Positions 24,239 through 31,650 of a DNA stretch of 64,000 nucleotides are shown here, in pieces; within the stretch, counting starts at the first letter, position 1, and each line of letters begins with the position of its first letter. Where the stretch lies: NCBI RefSeq assembly GCF_039595395.1, contig NZ_JBCNLP010000001.1, forward strand, positions 3,410,001 to 3,474,000, read 5' to 3'. A model generated the notes under the pieces. It was not told the origin of the DNA, did not search any database, and saw only the letters and a list, made by a program, of their open reading frames with translations. The position numbers were made by a program, and so were the translations under genes. This DNA is from Novosphingobium sp. GTDB lineage: Bacteria; Pseudomonadota; Alphaproteobacteria; Sphingomonadales; Sphingomonadaceae.

Positions 24239-24658
24239 ATGACCGACTTGCGCACTCTCGCTGACATCCATGAGGAATATGACTTCCTCGACGCCGACGA
24301 ACGCTATCGCCTGCTGATCGACCTCGGCCGCAGCCTGCCCCCCATGCCCGAGGCGCTGAAAACCGACGCGACGCTGGTGCGGGGCTGCTCGGCCAGCGTC
24401 TGGGTCTACCCCGTACCCGGAGACGCCGGAACGCTGACCTTCCTGGCCGACTCCAACGCTGCCATCACCAAGGGCATCATCGCGCTGGTGCTGGCAACGG
24501 TGCAAGGTCGTCCGGCTGCCGAAGTGGCGGATATGGATATCGCCGGGGCGCTGGAGCCTTTTGATTTGCGCAACCAGCTCTCCAGCAACCGGACACAGGG
24601 CGTGCCGAACATGATCTCGCTGATCAAGCAGCATGCCGGGCGGATTTCAGGGAATTAA
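24239..24658 (+). CDS. sufE: SufE-family sulfur acceptor for Fe-S cluster assembly
   Basis: SufE takes persulfide sulfur from the cysteine desulfurase SufS and passes it to the SufBCD scaffold. The 139-residue protein has the conserved layout: EEYDFLDADERYRLLIDLGRSLP, the catalytic Cys50 in LVRGCSASVWVY, then SDAAITKG-like SNAAITKGIIALVL and a C-terminal RTQGVPNMI. The length is normal. It lies 39 bases after the last psp-linked gene on the same strand and may be co-transcribed, but no other suf gene is present here. Confidence 0.93.
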   Translation: MTDLRTLADIHEEYDFLDADERYRLLIDLGRSLPPMPEALKTDATLVRGCSASVWVYPVPGDAGTLTFLADSNAAITKGIIALVLATVQGRPAAEVADMDIAGALEPFDLRNQLSSNRTQGVPNMISLIKQHAGRISGN

Positions 24659-24666
24659 AGAGTGAA

Positions 24667-24905
24667 ATGCGAGGGTGTTACACCCTCGCGCTCCCATTAA
24701 TGTCTACGTGGCGCTTCGGGTTCGGCCTTGAGCAAGGTCGCTGCGCCGCAGGCTTTAAAAGCGCCAGCGCAACTCTTCGCACAGATCATTGACTGCCTGC
24801 GGCGCTATGCCTAGCGCAGTTGGCTAGTCTGGGCGCACCAATGCGGCACCCCTGCCCTGTCGTCGGAAGACGTCATGGGAGCGCGAGGGGATAATCCCCT
24901 CGCAT
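24667..24905. repeat. Family-1 MITE-like repeat, copy A
   Basis: The ends are hairpins: GCGAGGGTGTTACACCCTCGC followed by GCTCCCAT on the left, and ATGGGAGCGCGAGGGGATAATCCCCTCGC on the right, giving terminal inverted repeats of about 30 bp. Inside are GGCGCTTCGGGTTCGGCC, a GCCTGCGGCGC block and GTCGGAAGACGT, all shared with the other copies. It lies between the convergent genes sufE and crtZ. Confidence 0.85.
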
Positions 24906-24913
24906 CTTCCTTC

Positions 24914-25438
24914 TTAAACCCCTTCAGCTTCCCGAATAACCGCAACCCCGGCCTTCCTCTGCTCGGCCAGCTCGCGCTTCAACACGACCGGATCGCGGGC
25001 GATCACAAAACCGAAGGACACCCCGCCCTCCTTGCCAATCGTTGCGTGATGCAGCTTGTGTGCCTGCACCAGACGCTTGGCGTATCCTCCGCGCGGCACG
25101 TAGCGGAACCAGCGCTGGTGGACCAAACCGTCGTGGATCAGCGTGTAGACCACGCCGTAAGCCAGCACGCCCAGCCCGATCCATGTGCCGGGCCACCACG
25201 CCTGAACACCCATCACCAGAGGGCTGCCCACACTGAAAGCCCCAATGCTGATCGCGGCACCGAACACCGCATAGAAGTCGTTGCGCTCAAGGAAGCCGTC
25301 GTGCGGTTCATGGTGATCGCGATGCCAGGCCCAGCCGAAGCCATGCATGATGTATTTGTGCGCGCTCCAGGCGATTGCCTCCATCGCCAGGAAGCTGGCG
25401 ATCACGATCATGGTGGCAAGAAAGGCGCTCTGGCTCAT
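24914..25438 (-). CDS. crtZ: Beta-carotene hydroxylase CrtZ
   Basis: CrtZ adds 3-hydroxyl groups to the beta-rings of carotenoids (beta-carotene to zeaxanthin), consistent with the yellow pigments of sphingomonads. The 174-residue membrane protein has the His clusters of the fatty-acid-hydroxylase superfamily: HKYIMH, HRDHH, HDGLVH and HKLHH. It has four hydrophobic segments. The ATG at 25438 (MSQSAFLATMIVIAS) is chosen over longer readings because it begins just before the first helix. No other carotenoid genes are nearby. Confidence 0.92.
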   Translation of the reverse strand: MSQSAFLATMIVIASFLAMEAIAWSAHKYIMHGFGWAWHRDHHEPHDGFLERNDFYAVFGAAISIGAFSVGSPLVMGVQAWWPGTWIGLGVLAYGVVYTLIHDGLVHQRWFRYVPRGGYAKRLVQAHKLHHATIGKEGGVSFGFVIARDPVVLKRELAEQRKAGVAVIREAEGV

Positions 25439-25596
25439 CGAAAAGACCATAGGCCGCAAGAGTGTTGCAGCAAAGCCCCACTTTGCCATTTTGCCGCAAA
25501 GTCCATGAAACCAAATCCCTTTTCGGGAGTCTAGACAGGCATACCCATCCTGACGGTTCTGCTCCCCCGCAGGCCACCGATTCAGGCTCGTGGGGC

Positions 25597-25624
25597 GGTG
25601 TCCGGGCCTTTGCGCCCGGACACC
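25597..25624. other. 11-bp hairpin in the crtZ-leuC divergent intergenic region
   Basis: GGTGTCCGGGC (25597-25607) and GCCCGGACACC (25614-25624) are perfectly complementary. There is no U-tract. The 324-base gap between crtZ and leuC otherwise shows no feature I can name. A role in leuC leader control is possible but there is no Leu-rich leader peptide. Confidence 0.4.
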
Positions 25625-25762
25625 GACATGTCGGACCGGCACCCCGCCCAGGGCCGATTGCGCCACCGATTGGGGCGGGCGCCGGTTCCGCATGGTTCAC
25701 AGCCGTGCTATGATGCGCAAACCTTGCATTCGCACGCGCGGATGCCTAGGTGGCGAACCATT

Positions 25763-27199
25763 ATGACGAAACAACCGCGCACGCTGTACGAAAAGATCTG
25801 GGACGCCCATGTGGTGGAAACCCGCGATGATGGCACCAGCCTGATCTATATCGACCGCCACCTCGTGCATGAGGTGACGAGTCCGCAGGCTTTTGAGGCG
25901 CTTCGCGTCTCTGGCCGCAAGGTGCGTCGTCCCGACCTTACGCTGGCGGTGCCCGATCACAACCTGCCCACCACGGCGCGACTCGATGCGGCGGGCCATC
26001 GCCTGCCCATCGCGGACGTGGAAAGCGCCCAGCAGCTCGCCGCGCTGGAGCGCAATGCGCCGGAATTCGGCGTGCGCCTGATCGGCGCCACCGATGCCGA
26101 ACAGGGCATCGTCCATGTCGTCGGTCCCGAGCAGGGTTTTTCGCTGCCCGGCGCCACCATCGTCTGCGGTGACAGCCATACGGCCTGCCACGGCGGTCTG
26201 GGCGCGCTGGCCTTCGGCATCGGCACCAGCGAGGTCGAGCATGTGCTGGCCACGCAGACCCTGCTGCTCAAGCGCTCCAAGACGATGGAGGTGCGCGTTG
26301 ACGGCACGCTGGCACCCGGCGTCACCGCCAAGGATGTCGTGCTGCACATCTGCGGCACTTTGGGCGCCAGCGGCGGCACGGGCTATGTGATCGAATACAC
26401 CGGCTCGGTGATCCGCGACCTGTCGATCGAGGGCCGCCTGACGGTCAGCAACATGGCCATCGAGCATGGCGCCCGCGCCGGCCTGATCGCGCCGGACGAG
26501 AAGACCATCGCTTACGTCAAGGGCCGCCCCTATGCGCCCAAGGGCGAGGCATGGGACAAGGCCGTCGACTGGTGGCACGATCTCCACTCGGACGCCGGCG
26601 CGCTCTTTGACAAGACCATCGTCATCGATGCCGCCGATATCGCGCCGACCGTCACCTGGGGCACCAGCCCGGAAGACACGATCTCGATCGGCGGCAGCGT
26701 CCCCGCGCCGGAGGATTTCGCCGATCCCTCCAAGCAGGAAGCCGCGCGCAAGTCGCTCGACTATATGGGCCTGACGCCCGGCCAGCGCATGGTCGATATC
26801 GAGATCCAGAACGTCTTCATCGGCAGCTGCACCAACAGCCGCATCGAGGATCTGCGCGCCGCCGCCGCCATCCTGAAAGGCCGCCGCAAGGCCGAGGGCG
26901 TGAAATGGGCCATCGTCGTCCCCGGCTCGGGCCTTGTGAAGGCGCAGGCCGAAGAGGAAGGTCTCGACAAGATCTTCATCGACGCAGGGCTGGAATGGCG
27001 TGAGCCCGGCTGCTCGGCCTGCCTGGGCATGAACCCGGACAAGGTGCCTGCGGGCGAACGCTGCGCCTCGACCAGCAACCGCAACTTCATGGGCCGTCAG
27101 GGTCCGGGGGCGCGCACCCATCTGGTCAGCCCGGCCATGGCCGCCGCCGCCGCCGTCACCGGTCACCTGACCGATGTGCGCGATCTGACCGAGGCCTGA
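25763..27199 (+). CDS. leuC: 3-isopropylmalate dehydratase, large subunit
   Basis: LeuC with LeuD forms isopropylmalate isomerase, the second step of leucine synthesis. The 478-residue aconitase-family protein has the [4Fe-4S] ligands Cys356 (IGSCTNSR), Cys417 and Cys420 (PGCSACLGMN), and the substrate motif GDSHTACHGGLGALAFGIGTSEVE. The start at 25763 (MTKQPRTLYEKIWDAHVV) matches the family; a longer reading to 25598 runs into the intergenic hairpin. leuD follows after a small gene. Confidence 0.98.
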   Translation: MTKQPRTLYEKIWDAHVVETRDDGTSLIYIDRHLVHEVTSPQAFEALRVSGRKVRRPDLTLAVPDHNLPTTARLDAAGHRLPIADVESAQQLAALERNAPEFGVRLIGATDAEQGIVHVVGPEQGFSLPGATIVCGDSHTACHGGLGALAFGIGTSEVEHVLATQTLLLKRSKTMEVRVDGTLAPGVTAKDVVLHICGTLGASGGTGYVIEYTGSVIRDLSIEGRLTVSNMAIEHGARAGLIAPDEKTIAYVKGRPYAPKGEAWDKAVDWWHDLHSDAGALFDKTIVIDAADIAPTVTWGTSPEDTISIGGSVPAPEDFADPSKQEAARKSLDYMGLTPGQRMVDIEIQNVFIGSCTNSRIEDLRAAAAILKGRRKAEGVKWAIVVPGSGLVKAQAEEEGLDKIFIDAGLEWREPGCSACLGMNPDKVPAGERCASTSNRNFMGRQGPGARTHLVSPAMAAAAAVTGHLTDVRDLTEA

Positions 27200-27400
27200 G
27201 AGATGAGCGGCGGCTCCCGACCGGGCCGCCGCTTTCCACCGCTTAGACCTTCCGCCCACTTGCCCCTGCGGCGAAAAGGGCCTTCGATCTCCACCTGCCG
27301 ATCACAGCGTCCATGTTACGTAAAGGTAGGCGGCATCACAAAGGGGTGACCCAACCACCCCGATTTACCTGCCCACGCGCAGGAGAGCACAGGAGGACCG

Positions 27401-27577
27401 ATGACCAAGCAAGACGAAACCGCCAGCGAACGCGCAAGCTGGGCAGGAGCCGCAGCCCTCGCCGGAGCCGCCCTCGGTTCGGCAGCGCTGGCCGCTGTCC
27501 TGCTCTACTCCTCGCGCGGCAAGGGCAAGGCCCCCGCCACCCCCATCCACCCCGAAGACGCCCCCGAAACGGACTGA
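27401..27577 (+). CDS. Small single-pass membrane protein between leuC and leuD
   Basis: A 58-codon frame begins at ATG 27401 with a full AGGAGG ribosome-binding site at 27391-27396. It encodes MTKQDETASERASWAG, then a single hydrophobic helix (about 17-37; AALAGAALGSAALAAVLLYSS) and a basic/Pro-rich tail with acidic end. The strong ribosome-binding site, sensible codon use and conserved operon-like spacing (21 bases before leuD) support a real gene. Function unknown. Confidence 0.75.
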   Translation: MTKQDETASERASWAGAAALAGAALGSAALAAVLLYSSRGKGKAPATPIHPEDAPETD

Positions 27578-27598
27578 GGCGCCAGAGAAAGCAAACCC

Positions 27599-28192
27599 AT
27601 GACGCCGATTTCGCAGGTGACCGGACGGGCCATCCCTTTCGGACTGAAGAATGTGGACACCGACATCATCATCCCCGCCGCCTTCCTCAAGACCATCACA
27701 CGGTCGGGGCTGGGCAAGGGCGCCTTCCAGGCGATCCGCGCCGAGCCGGGCAACATCTTCGACAACCCCACCTATGCCGGCTCGCCCACGCTGATCGCGG
27801 GCGACAACTTCGGCTGCGGCTCCTCGCGTGAGCATGCCGCATGGGCGCTGCTCGATCTGGGGATCACCTGCGTCATCGCGCCAAGCTTTTCGGATATCTT
27901 TTCGGGCAATGCCTTCAAGAACGGCATCCTGACCGTGGTTCTGCCGCAGGAAGCCATCGACCGCCTGATGGAAGTGGCCAAGACCGACGAGATCACCGTC
28001 GATCTGGAAACCCAGACGGTGACCACGCCCTTCCAGGACCGCTTCTCCTTCGAGATCGACCCCTTCCGCAAGCATTGCCTGCTGAACGGGCTGGATGAGG
28101 TCGGCCTTACGCTGGCGCGCGATGCGGCCATCGGCGGGTATGAGGCCAAGGCCAAGGGCGCCCTGCCGTTTCTGGCAGTCGTTCAGCATTAA
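27599..28192 (+). CDS. leuD: 3-isopropylmalate dehydratase, small subunit
   Basis: The 197-residue swivelling domain of isopropylmalate isomerase begins MTPISQVTGRAIPFGLKNVDTDIIIPAAFLKT. It carries the phosphate/substrate loop GDNFGCGSSREHAAWAL. Length and motifs are normal. It is the last gene of the leuC-small ORF-leuD set, and a family-1 repeat begins 10 bases after its stop. leuB is not in the window. Confidence 0.98.
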   Translation: MTPISQVTGRAIPFGLKNVDTDIIIPAAFLKTITRSGLGKGAFQAIRAEPGNIFDNPTYAGSPTLIAGDNFGCGSSREHAAWALLDLGITCVIAPSFSDIFSGNAFKNGILTVVLPQEAIDRLMEVAKTDEITVDLETQTVTTPFQDRFSFEIDPFRKHCLLNGLDEVGLTLARDAAIGGYEAKAKGALPFLAVVQH

Positions 28193-28201
28193 GAAGGGTG
28201 A

Positions 28202-28468
28202 ATGCGAGGGTGTTACACCCTCGCGCTCCCTTTAGTTGTCAGCCTTGGCGCTTCGGGTTCGGCTTTGGATTAGGTCGCCGCGCCGCAGGCTTTAACGAGA
28301 AGAAAGGCGCCGGGGCTTCCTGCCTGCGGCGCCTTTTTGTTACGCAGGCCGAGAGCCTAGGCGCACCGATCGGGCGCCCCTGCCCTGGCGTCGGAAGACG
28401 TTATGGGAGCGCGAGGGGCCGGAGCATGTCTCTTGAGACATGCGACCATCGAAGACTCCCCCTCGCAT
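28202..28468. repeat. Family-1 MITE-like repeat, copy B (with nested hairpin)
   Basis: The left end GCGAGGGTGTTACACCCTCGC and inner blocks match the family. In the right end the hairpin loop is replaced by a 40-base insert, GCCGGAGCATGTCTCTTGAGACATGC plus flank (quoted: GGAGCATGTCTC, GAGACATGC), between GCGAGGG and CCCTCGC. The same insert occurs in copy E. It lies between leuD and the DUF1476 gene, both on the plus strand. Confidence 0.8.
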
Positions 28469-28615
28469 TTTCTTTCCTTCCCCCTGCTCAATCTTCCTTG
28501 CGCCCGAACAAAGACGCCCCCATGCACCCGGCCGCATAGCGGGATTGCATCGCGTCTGATAGAACCCTATCTGCCGGACAGCATCACCGCCATTACTGCG
28601 AAGGATTCGCAACGC

Positions 28616-28930
28616 ATGAACAGCTTTGCCGACCGTGAGCGCGCTCAGGGTGCTCAAGAGGCGGAAATGGCCTTTCGCATCCATGCGAGGCGCAACCGGC
28701 TGCTCGGCCAGTGGGCGGCTGTCCGCATGGGCCTCTCGCCCGAGGAGGCCGACACCTACGCCCGCAGCGTCGTCCATGCCGACTTCGAGGAAGCCGACGA
28801 CGAGGACGTTGTGCGCAAGCTGCTGGGCGACCTGCTGCGCGCGGGCGTCGAGGCCGAGGACACCGAAGTCCGCAACGCTATGCATGAGAAAGAGGCCGAG
28901 GCCCGCCGCTCGCTGATGGGCCCCGCCTGA
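28616..28930 (+). CDS. DUF1476 protein (zeta-like ATPase inhibitor family)
   Basis: The 104-residue helical protein begins MNSFADRERAQGAQEAEMAFRIHARRNRLLGQWAA, the signature of DUF1476, restricted to alphaproteobacteria. In Paracoccus the family member is the zeta subunit, an inhibitor of the F1 ATPase; whether that holds here is inferred. It starts an apparent operon with bolA (22 bases downstream) and grxD. The ATG at 28616 was chosen because upstream sequence belongs to repeat copy B. Confidence 0.88.
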   Translation: MNSFADRERAQGAQEAEMAFRIHARRNRLLGQWAAVRMGLSPEEADTYARSVVHADFEEADDEDVVRKLLGDLLRAGVEAEDTEVRNAMHEKEAEARRSLMGPA

Positions 28931-28952
28931 ACTTTTCAAGGAACACAGAACA

Positions 28953-29186
28953 ATGCCGATGCTGGCCCAGGATATCGAAACGCTGATCCGCGCCGCCCTG
29001 CCCGACGCTCAGGTGACCATCACCGATCTGGCGGGCGACGGCGACCACTACGCCGCCGAGGTGATCTCGGCCGCCTTTGCGGGCAAGCCGCGCGTCATCC
29101 AGCACAAGATGGTGATGGAGTCGCTGGGCGGCCGCATGGGCGGGGAACTTCACGCCTTGCAGATCAAGACCGGCGTCCCCACCTGA
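28953..29186 (+). CDS. bolA: BolA-family protein
   Basis: The 77-residue BolA-like protein has the class II KH fold pattern: DIETLIRAALPDAQVTITDLAGDGDHYAAEVIS, then AGKPRVIQHKMVMESLGGRMGGELHALQIKT, with the conserved His of the RVxxHK motif. Such short BolA proteins (IbaG/BolA2 type) bind a [2Fe-2S] cluster together with monothiol glutaredoxins. The glutaredoxin gene is the next one downstream, which supports a joint role in Fe-S trafficking or iron sensing. Confidence 0.93.
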   Translation: MPMLAQDIETLIRAALPDAQVTITDLAGDGDHYAAEVISAAFAGKPRVIQHKMVMESLGGRMGGELHALQIKTGVPT

Positions 29187-29230
29187 TCCCTCACTGACAA
29201 TTTACCCCCAATTTCGAAAGCGAAGCCGCC

Positions 29231-29560
29231 ATGTCCGACACCAACGCCCGCATCGCCGATATCGTCAACGGCAATGACATCGTCCTGTTCATGAAGGGCA
29301 CGCCGCTCTTCCCGCAGTGCGGCTTCTCCAGCCGCGCGATCGCGATCCTCGACCGCATCGGCGCGCCCTATCACACCGTCGACGTGCTGCAGGACCCCGA
29401 AATCCGCGCCGGGATCAAGGACTACTCGGAATGGCCGACCATCCCCCAGCTCTACGTCAAGGGCGAGTTCCTGGGCGGCAGCGACATCATGATGGAAATG
29501 TACGAAGCCGGCGAACTGCAGACGCTGGTCGAGGAAAAGGGCCTCGTCGCCAAGGCCTGA
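29231..29560 (+). CDS. grxD: Monothiol glutaredoxin, Grx4 type
   Basis: The 109-residue protein has the CGFS active site with Cys30 (FPQCGFSSRAIAIL), the glutathione-binding WPTIPQLYVKGEFLGGSDIMMEM block and normal length. Grx4 proteins hold a bridging [2Fe-2S] cluster with glutathione and hand it to target proteins, often as a heterodimer with BolA, encoded just upstream. A strong terminator follows. Confidence 0.97.
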   Translation: MSDTNARIADIVNGNDIVLFMKGTPLFPQCGFSSRAIAILDRIGAPYHTVDVLQDPEIRAGIKDYSEWPTIPQLYVKGEFLGGSDIMMEMYEAGELQTLVEEKGLVAKA

Positions 29561-29582
29561 TCGCTTTGGGATGAAGGTTGAG

Positions 29583-29616
29583 AAAAGCCTCCCGGTTGGT
29601 GCCGGGGGGCTTTTTT
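29583..29616 (+). terminator. Terminator after grxD
   Basis: AAAAGCCTCCCGG-TTGGTG-CCGGGGGGC is followed by TTTTTT, 22 bases after the grxD stop codon. Confidence 0.93.
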
Positions 29617-29639
29617 GTTTGGGTTTCAAGGAAAAGAGA

Positions 29640-29789
29640 ATGCGAGGGTGTTACACCCTCGCGCTCCCATTTTTTGTCAGCCTTGGCGCTTCAGGTCGCG
29701 CAGGTGGAGAGCCTGGGCACAACGATGCGGCACCTCTGCCCGTTCATCGGAAGACGTCATGGGAGCGCGAGGGGGTAACCCCCTCGCAT
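29640..29789. repeat. Family-1 MITE-like repeat, copy C (short form)
   Basis: Both hairpin ends are present (GCGAGGGTGTTACACCCTCGCGCTCCCAT at the left in two parts; GCGAGGGGGTAACCCCCTCGC at the right). About 70-90 central bases, including the GCCTGCGGCGC block, are missing relative to other copies, suggesting internal deletion. Confidence 0.85.
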
Positions 29790-30200
29790 CTTCCTTCAAA
29801 CCTTTTCAAACCCTCAAAACAGACCGGCCCCGAAAAGCCAAAGCTCTTCGGGGCCGCCCTATACGGGTTCGGGATCGGGAACGACCGGCGGGGCCCTGAG
29901 GAGACCGGGTAAGGCCCCGCCTGACGGAGTGCGACATCGAAGGGGGTAAGGACTTTGCCGGGAGACTGATCGGCATTGTCCGCTTCGATACCGCTTGGGT
30001 GACATTAACAAAGCATACACCGTGCCAATTTCGAAATAGCCCTGTTTTCCGGCACTTCGCGGAAAAACTCTGCCGGCAAGATTTGTAAAGCCTGTTAAAA
30101 ATCCCGACACACCTTACCGGAAACCCGCGCGGAAGGTGGAAAATTTTCCGACAGTGTCGGCAAAACTTGCCAAGGCAGGCACATCGGGCAATCTGCCCTC
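29790..30200. other. Gene-free stretch with two hairpins before the NUDIX gene
   Basis: The stretch holds a hairpin GGCCCCGAA/TTCGGGGCC (29826-29834 with 29847-29855) and a second one, GGCGGGGCC/GGCCCCGCC (29887-29895 with 29913-29921). The last 100 bases are AT-richer and probably hold the NUDIX promoter. A similar hairpin plus ACGACCGGC motif follows repeat copy D at 33731-33790, so a small minus-strand RNA is conceivable. No convincing ORF was seen. Confidence 0.35.
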
Positions 30201-30989
30201 ATGACCTCCACTGACGACACACCGCGCCCGGCTGCCACGCTGGTCGTGTTCCGGCATGGCCCGGCGGGCGGCGCGCCTCAATTGCTGATGCAGGTGCGCG
30301 CGGCGAGCATGCGCTTTGCCGCAGGGGCCTGCGTGTTTCCCGGCGGCGCGGTCGATCCGGCCGATGCGGCGCTGGCCGAGACCCTGCCCATGGCAGAGGG
30401 CTGGGACGGCTTGCCCGATATGGCGGCGCGCATCGCCGCCATCCGCGAGATGCTGGAGGAAACGGGCCTCGCCATCGGCCTGACACACCGCGACGGCCAG
30501 CCGATCGATGCGGCTCAGGCGGCAGAGGCCCGCATATTGCTGGCACAGGCCAATGGCGCTCTGGCGCCGGTGCTGGACGCGATGGGCTGGCGCGTGAATG
30601 CGGCGGCGCTCACGCCTCTGGCACGCTGGTGCCCGCCGCTGCCCCGCCCGTTCGACACACGATTCTATCTGGCGGATCTGGGCTCGGGTCAGGTCGACCT
30701 GTCGCATGAGGCGCATGAGAGCGAGCGGCTGCTCTGGCTTTCGGCGCATGAAACACTGGCTCAGGCCGATGCGGGCGGGCTCTCGCTGGTCTTCCCCACC
30801 CGCCGCACGCTGGAGCGGCTGGCGCAGTTTTCCAGCTTCGAGGAAGCGCGGCGGCATGCTCTGGCCAGCCCGCTCGACACGATCTCGCCCGCCATCATCG
30901 AGGCCGAGGGCACATCATGGCTGACCATCCCGGAAGGGCTGGGCTATCCGGTCACCCGCGAGAGGCTGGAGACCGCACGCCGCAAATAG
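30201..30989 (+). CDS. NUDIX hydrolase
   Basis: The 262-residue protein hydrolyses a nucleoside-diphosphate-linked compound; the substrate is not readable. It starts RPAATLVVFRHGPAGGAPQLLMQVRA and has FAAGACVFPGGAVDP. The NUDIX helix is REMLEETGLAIG (about 90-101), separated from the Gly part by a longer insert (DAALAETLPMAEGWDGLP). That arrangement is typical of the NUDT19/COG0494 branch acting on CoA or similar large substrates. The C-terminal half (about 130-262) lacks known motifs. Confidence 0.88.
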   Translation: MTSTDDTPRPAATLVVFRHGPAGGAPQLLMQVRAASMRFAAGACVFPGGAVDPADAALAETLPMAEGWDGLPDMAARIAAIREMLEETGLAIGLTHRDGQPIDAAQAAEARILLAQANGALAPVLDAMGWRVNAAALTPLARWCPPLPRPFDTRFYLADLGSGQVDLSHEAHESERLLWLSAHETLAQADAGGLSLVFPTRRTLERLAQFSSFEEARRHALASPLDTISPAIIEAEGTSWLTIPEGLGYPVTRERLETARRK

Positions 30990-30998
30990 CGTGCAACC

Positions 30999-31304
30999 TT
31001 AATGCCTTGCGTGGCGAACGCCAAGATTTTCGACCACCGGCGCATAGAGCGGGCTGTCGAATTCGATCCCTGCGCCATCCTGGCTCAGCCAGCGCACCAC
31101 GCCGCTGATGGCTTCCATGCCATCGGGCTTGATCGTCACGCGCATGCCGATCGAGAGATAGAGCGAGCGCGTCACCATCTTACAACCATGTGTGGAGATG
31201 TCGCAAAGATAGGCCTCGTCGCGCATGCCCCCCATGGTGCGACATTTGGCGGCAAGCGTAACAGGCAACCTGTTGACCTTGCGAGACTGAGTGGGCGTTT
31301 CCAT
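30999..31304 (-). CDS. PilZ-domain protein
   Basis: The 101-residue single-domain protein has an Arg-rich N-terminus with SRKVNRLPV, resembling the RxxxR c-di-GMP motif, and CDISTHGCKMVT, matching the D/NxSxxG motif. This makes it a likely c-di-GMP receptor, fitting the two cyclic-di-GMP enzymes elsewhere in the window. It converges on the NUDIX gene with only 9 bases between the stops. Confidence 0.85.
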   Translation of the reverse strand: METPTQSRKVNRLPVTLAAKCRTMGGMRDEAYLCDISTHGCKMVTRSLYLSIGMRVTIKPDGMEAISGVVRWLSQDGAGIEFDSPLYAPVVENLGVRHARH

Positions 31305-31650
31305 GCATTAAGCCTAACCCCATCGAGGTTAATTTTTTTTCCGATTTTACAGTAAACAGCGCCTTAGGATGTGACTACGGCCACACCACAACCGCCCGTC
31401 GCAAAAGGCTGCGGAATGCAGGCGGACCGGTCCGCGCGAACGATCAGCCGATCTCGTTTGACAGGACCTTTTCATGGGCCCAAGCTTTTTGTGCCGCGCT
31501 TTTCAGGCTGCGGATCACGCTGAGTTCAGGGGCAAATAACAGGGTGCCTTGCCCTGTATCCCTGCTATGAAATCGGTGTCCGGGCTGGCTGGCGCCCGGC
31601 GCTCCCCATCCGCCAGCACCGCTTTCGTCCCCCACAGGGAGCCTTTGATC
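31305..31650. other. Divergent promoter region between PilZ gene and ggt
   Basis: The 346-base gap contains an AT-rich stretch (TTAATTTTTTTTCCGATTTTACAG near 31330, quoted in part as TTAATTTTTTTTCC) likely to hold the PilZ promoter, and a GGGAG ribosome-binding site at 31638-31642 for ggt. Nothing else was recognised. Confidence 0.4.

Noticed and set aside
25597..25624. Hairpin before leuC as an intrinsic terminator or leucine attenuator
   Set aside because: No U-tract follows and no leader peptide rich in Leu codons is present.
29859..30110. 83-codon minus-strand open frame between grxD and the NUDIX gene
   Set aside because: No ribosome-binding site, no recognisable protein features, and it crosses two GC hairpins.
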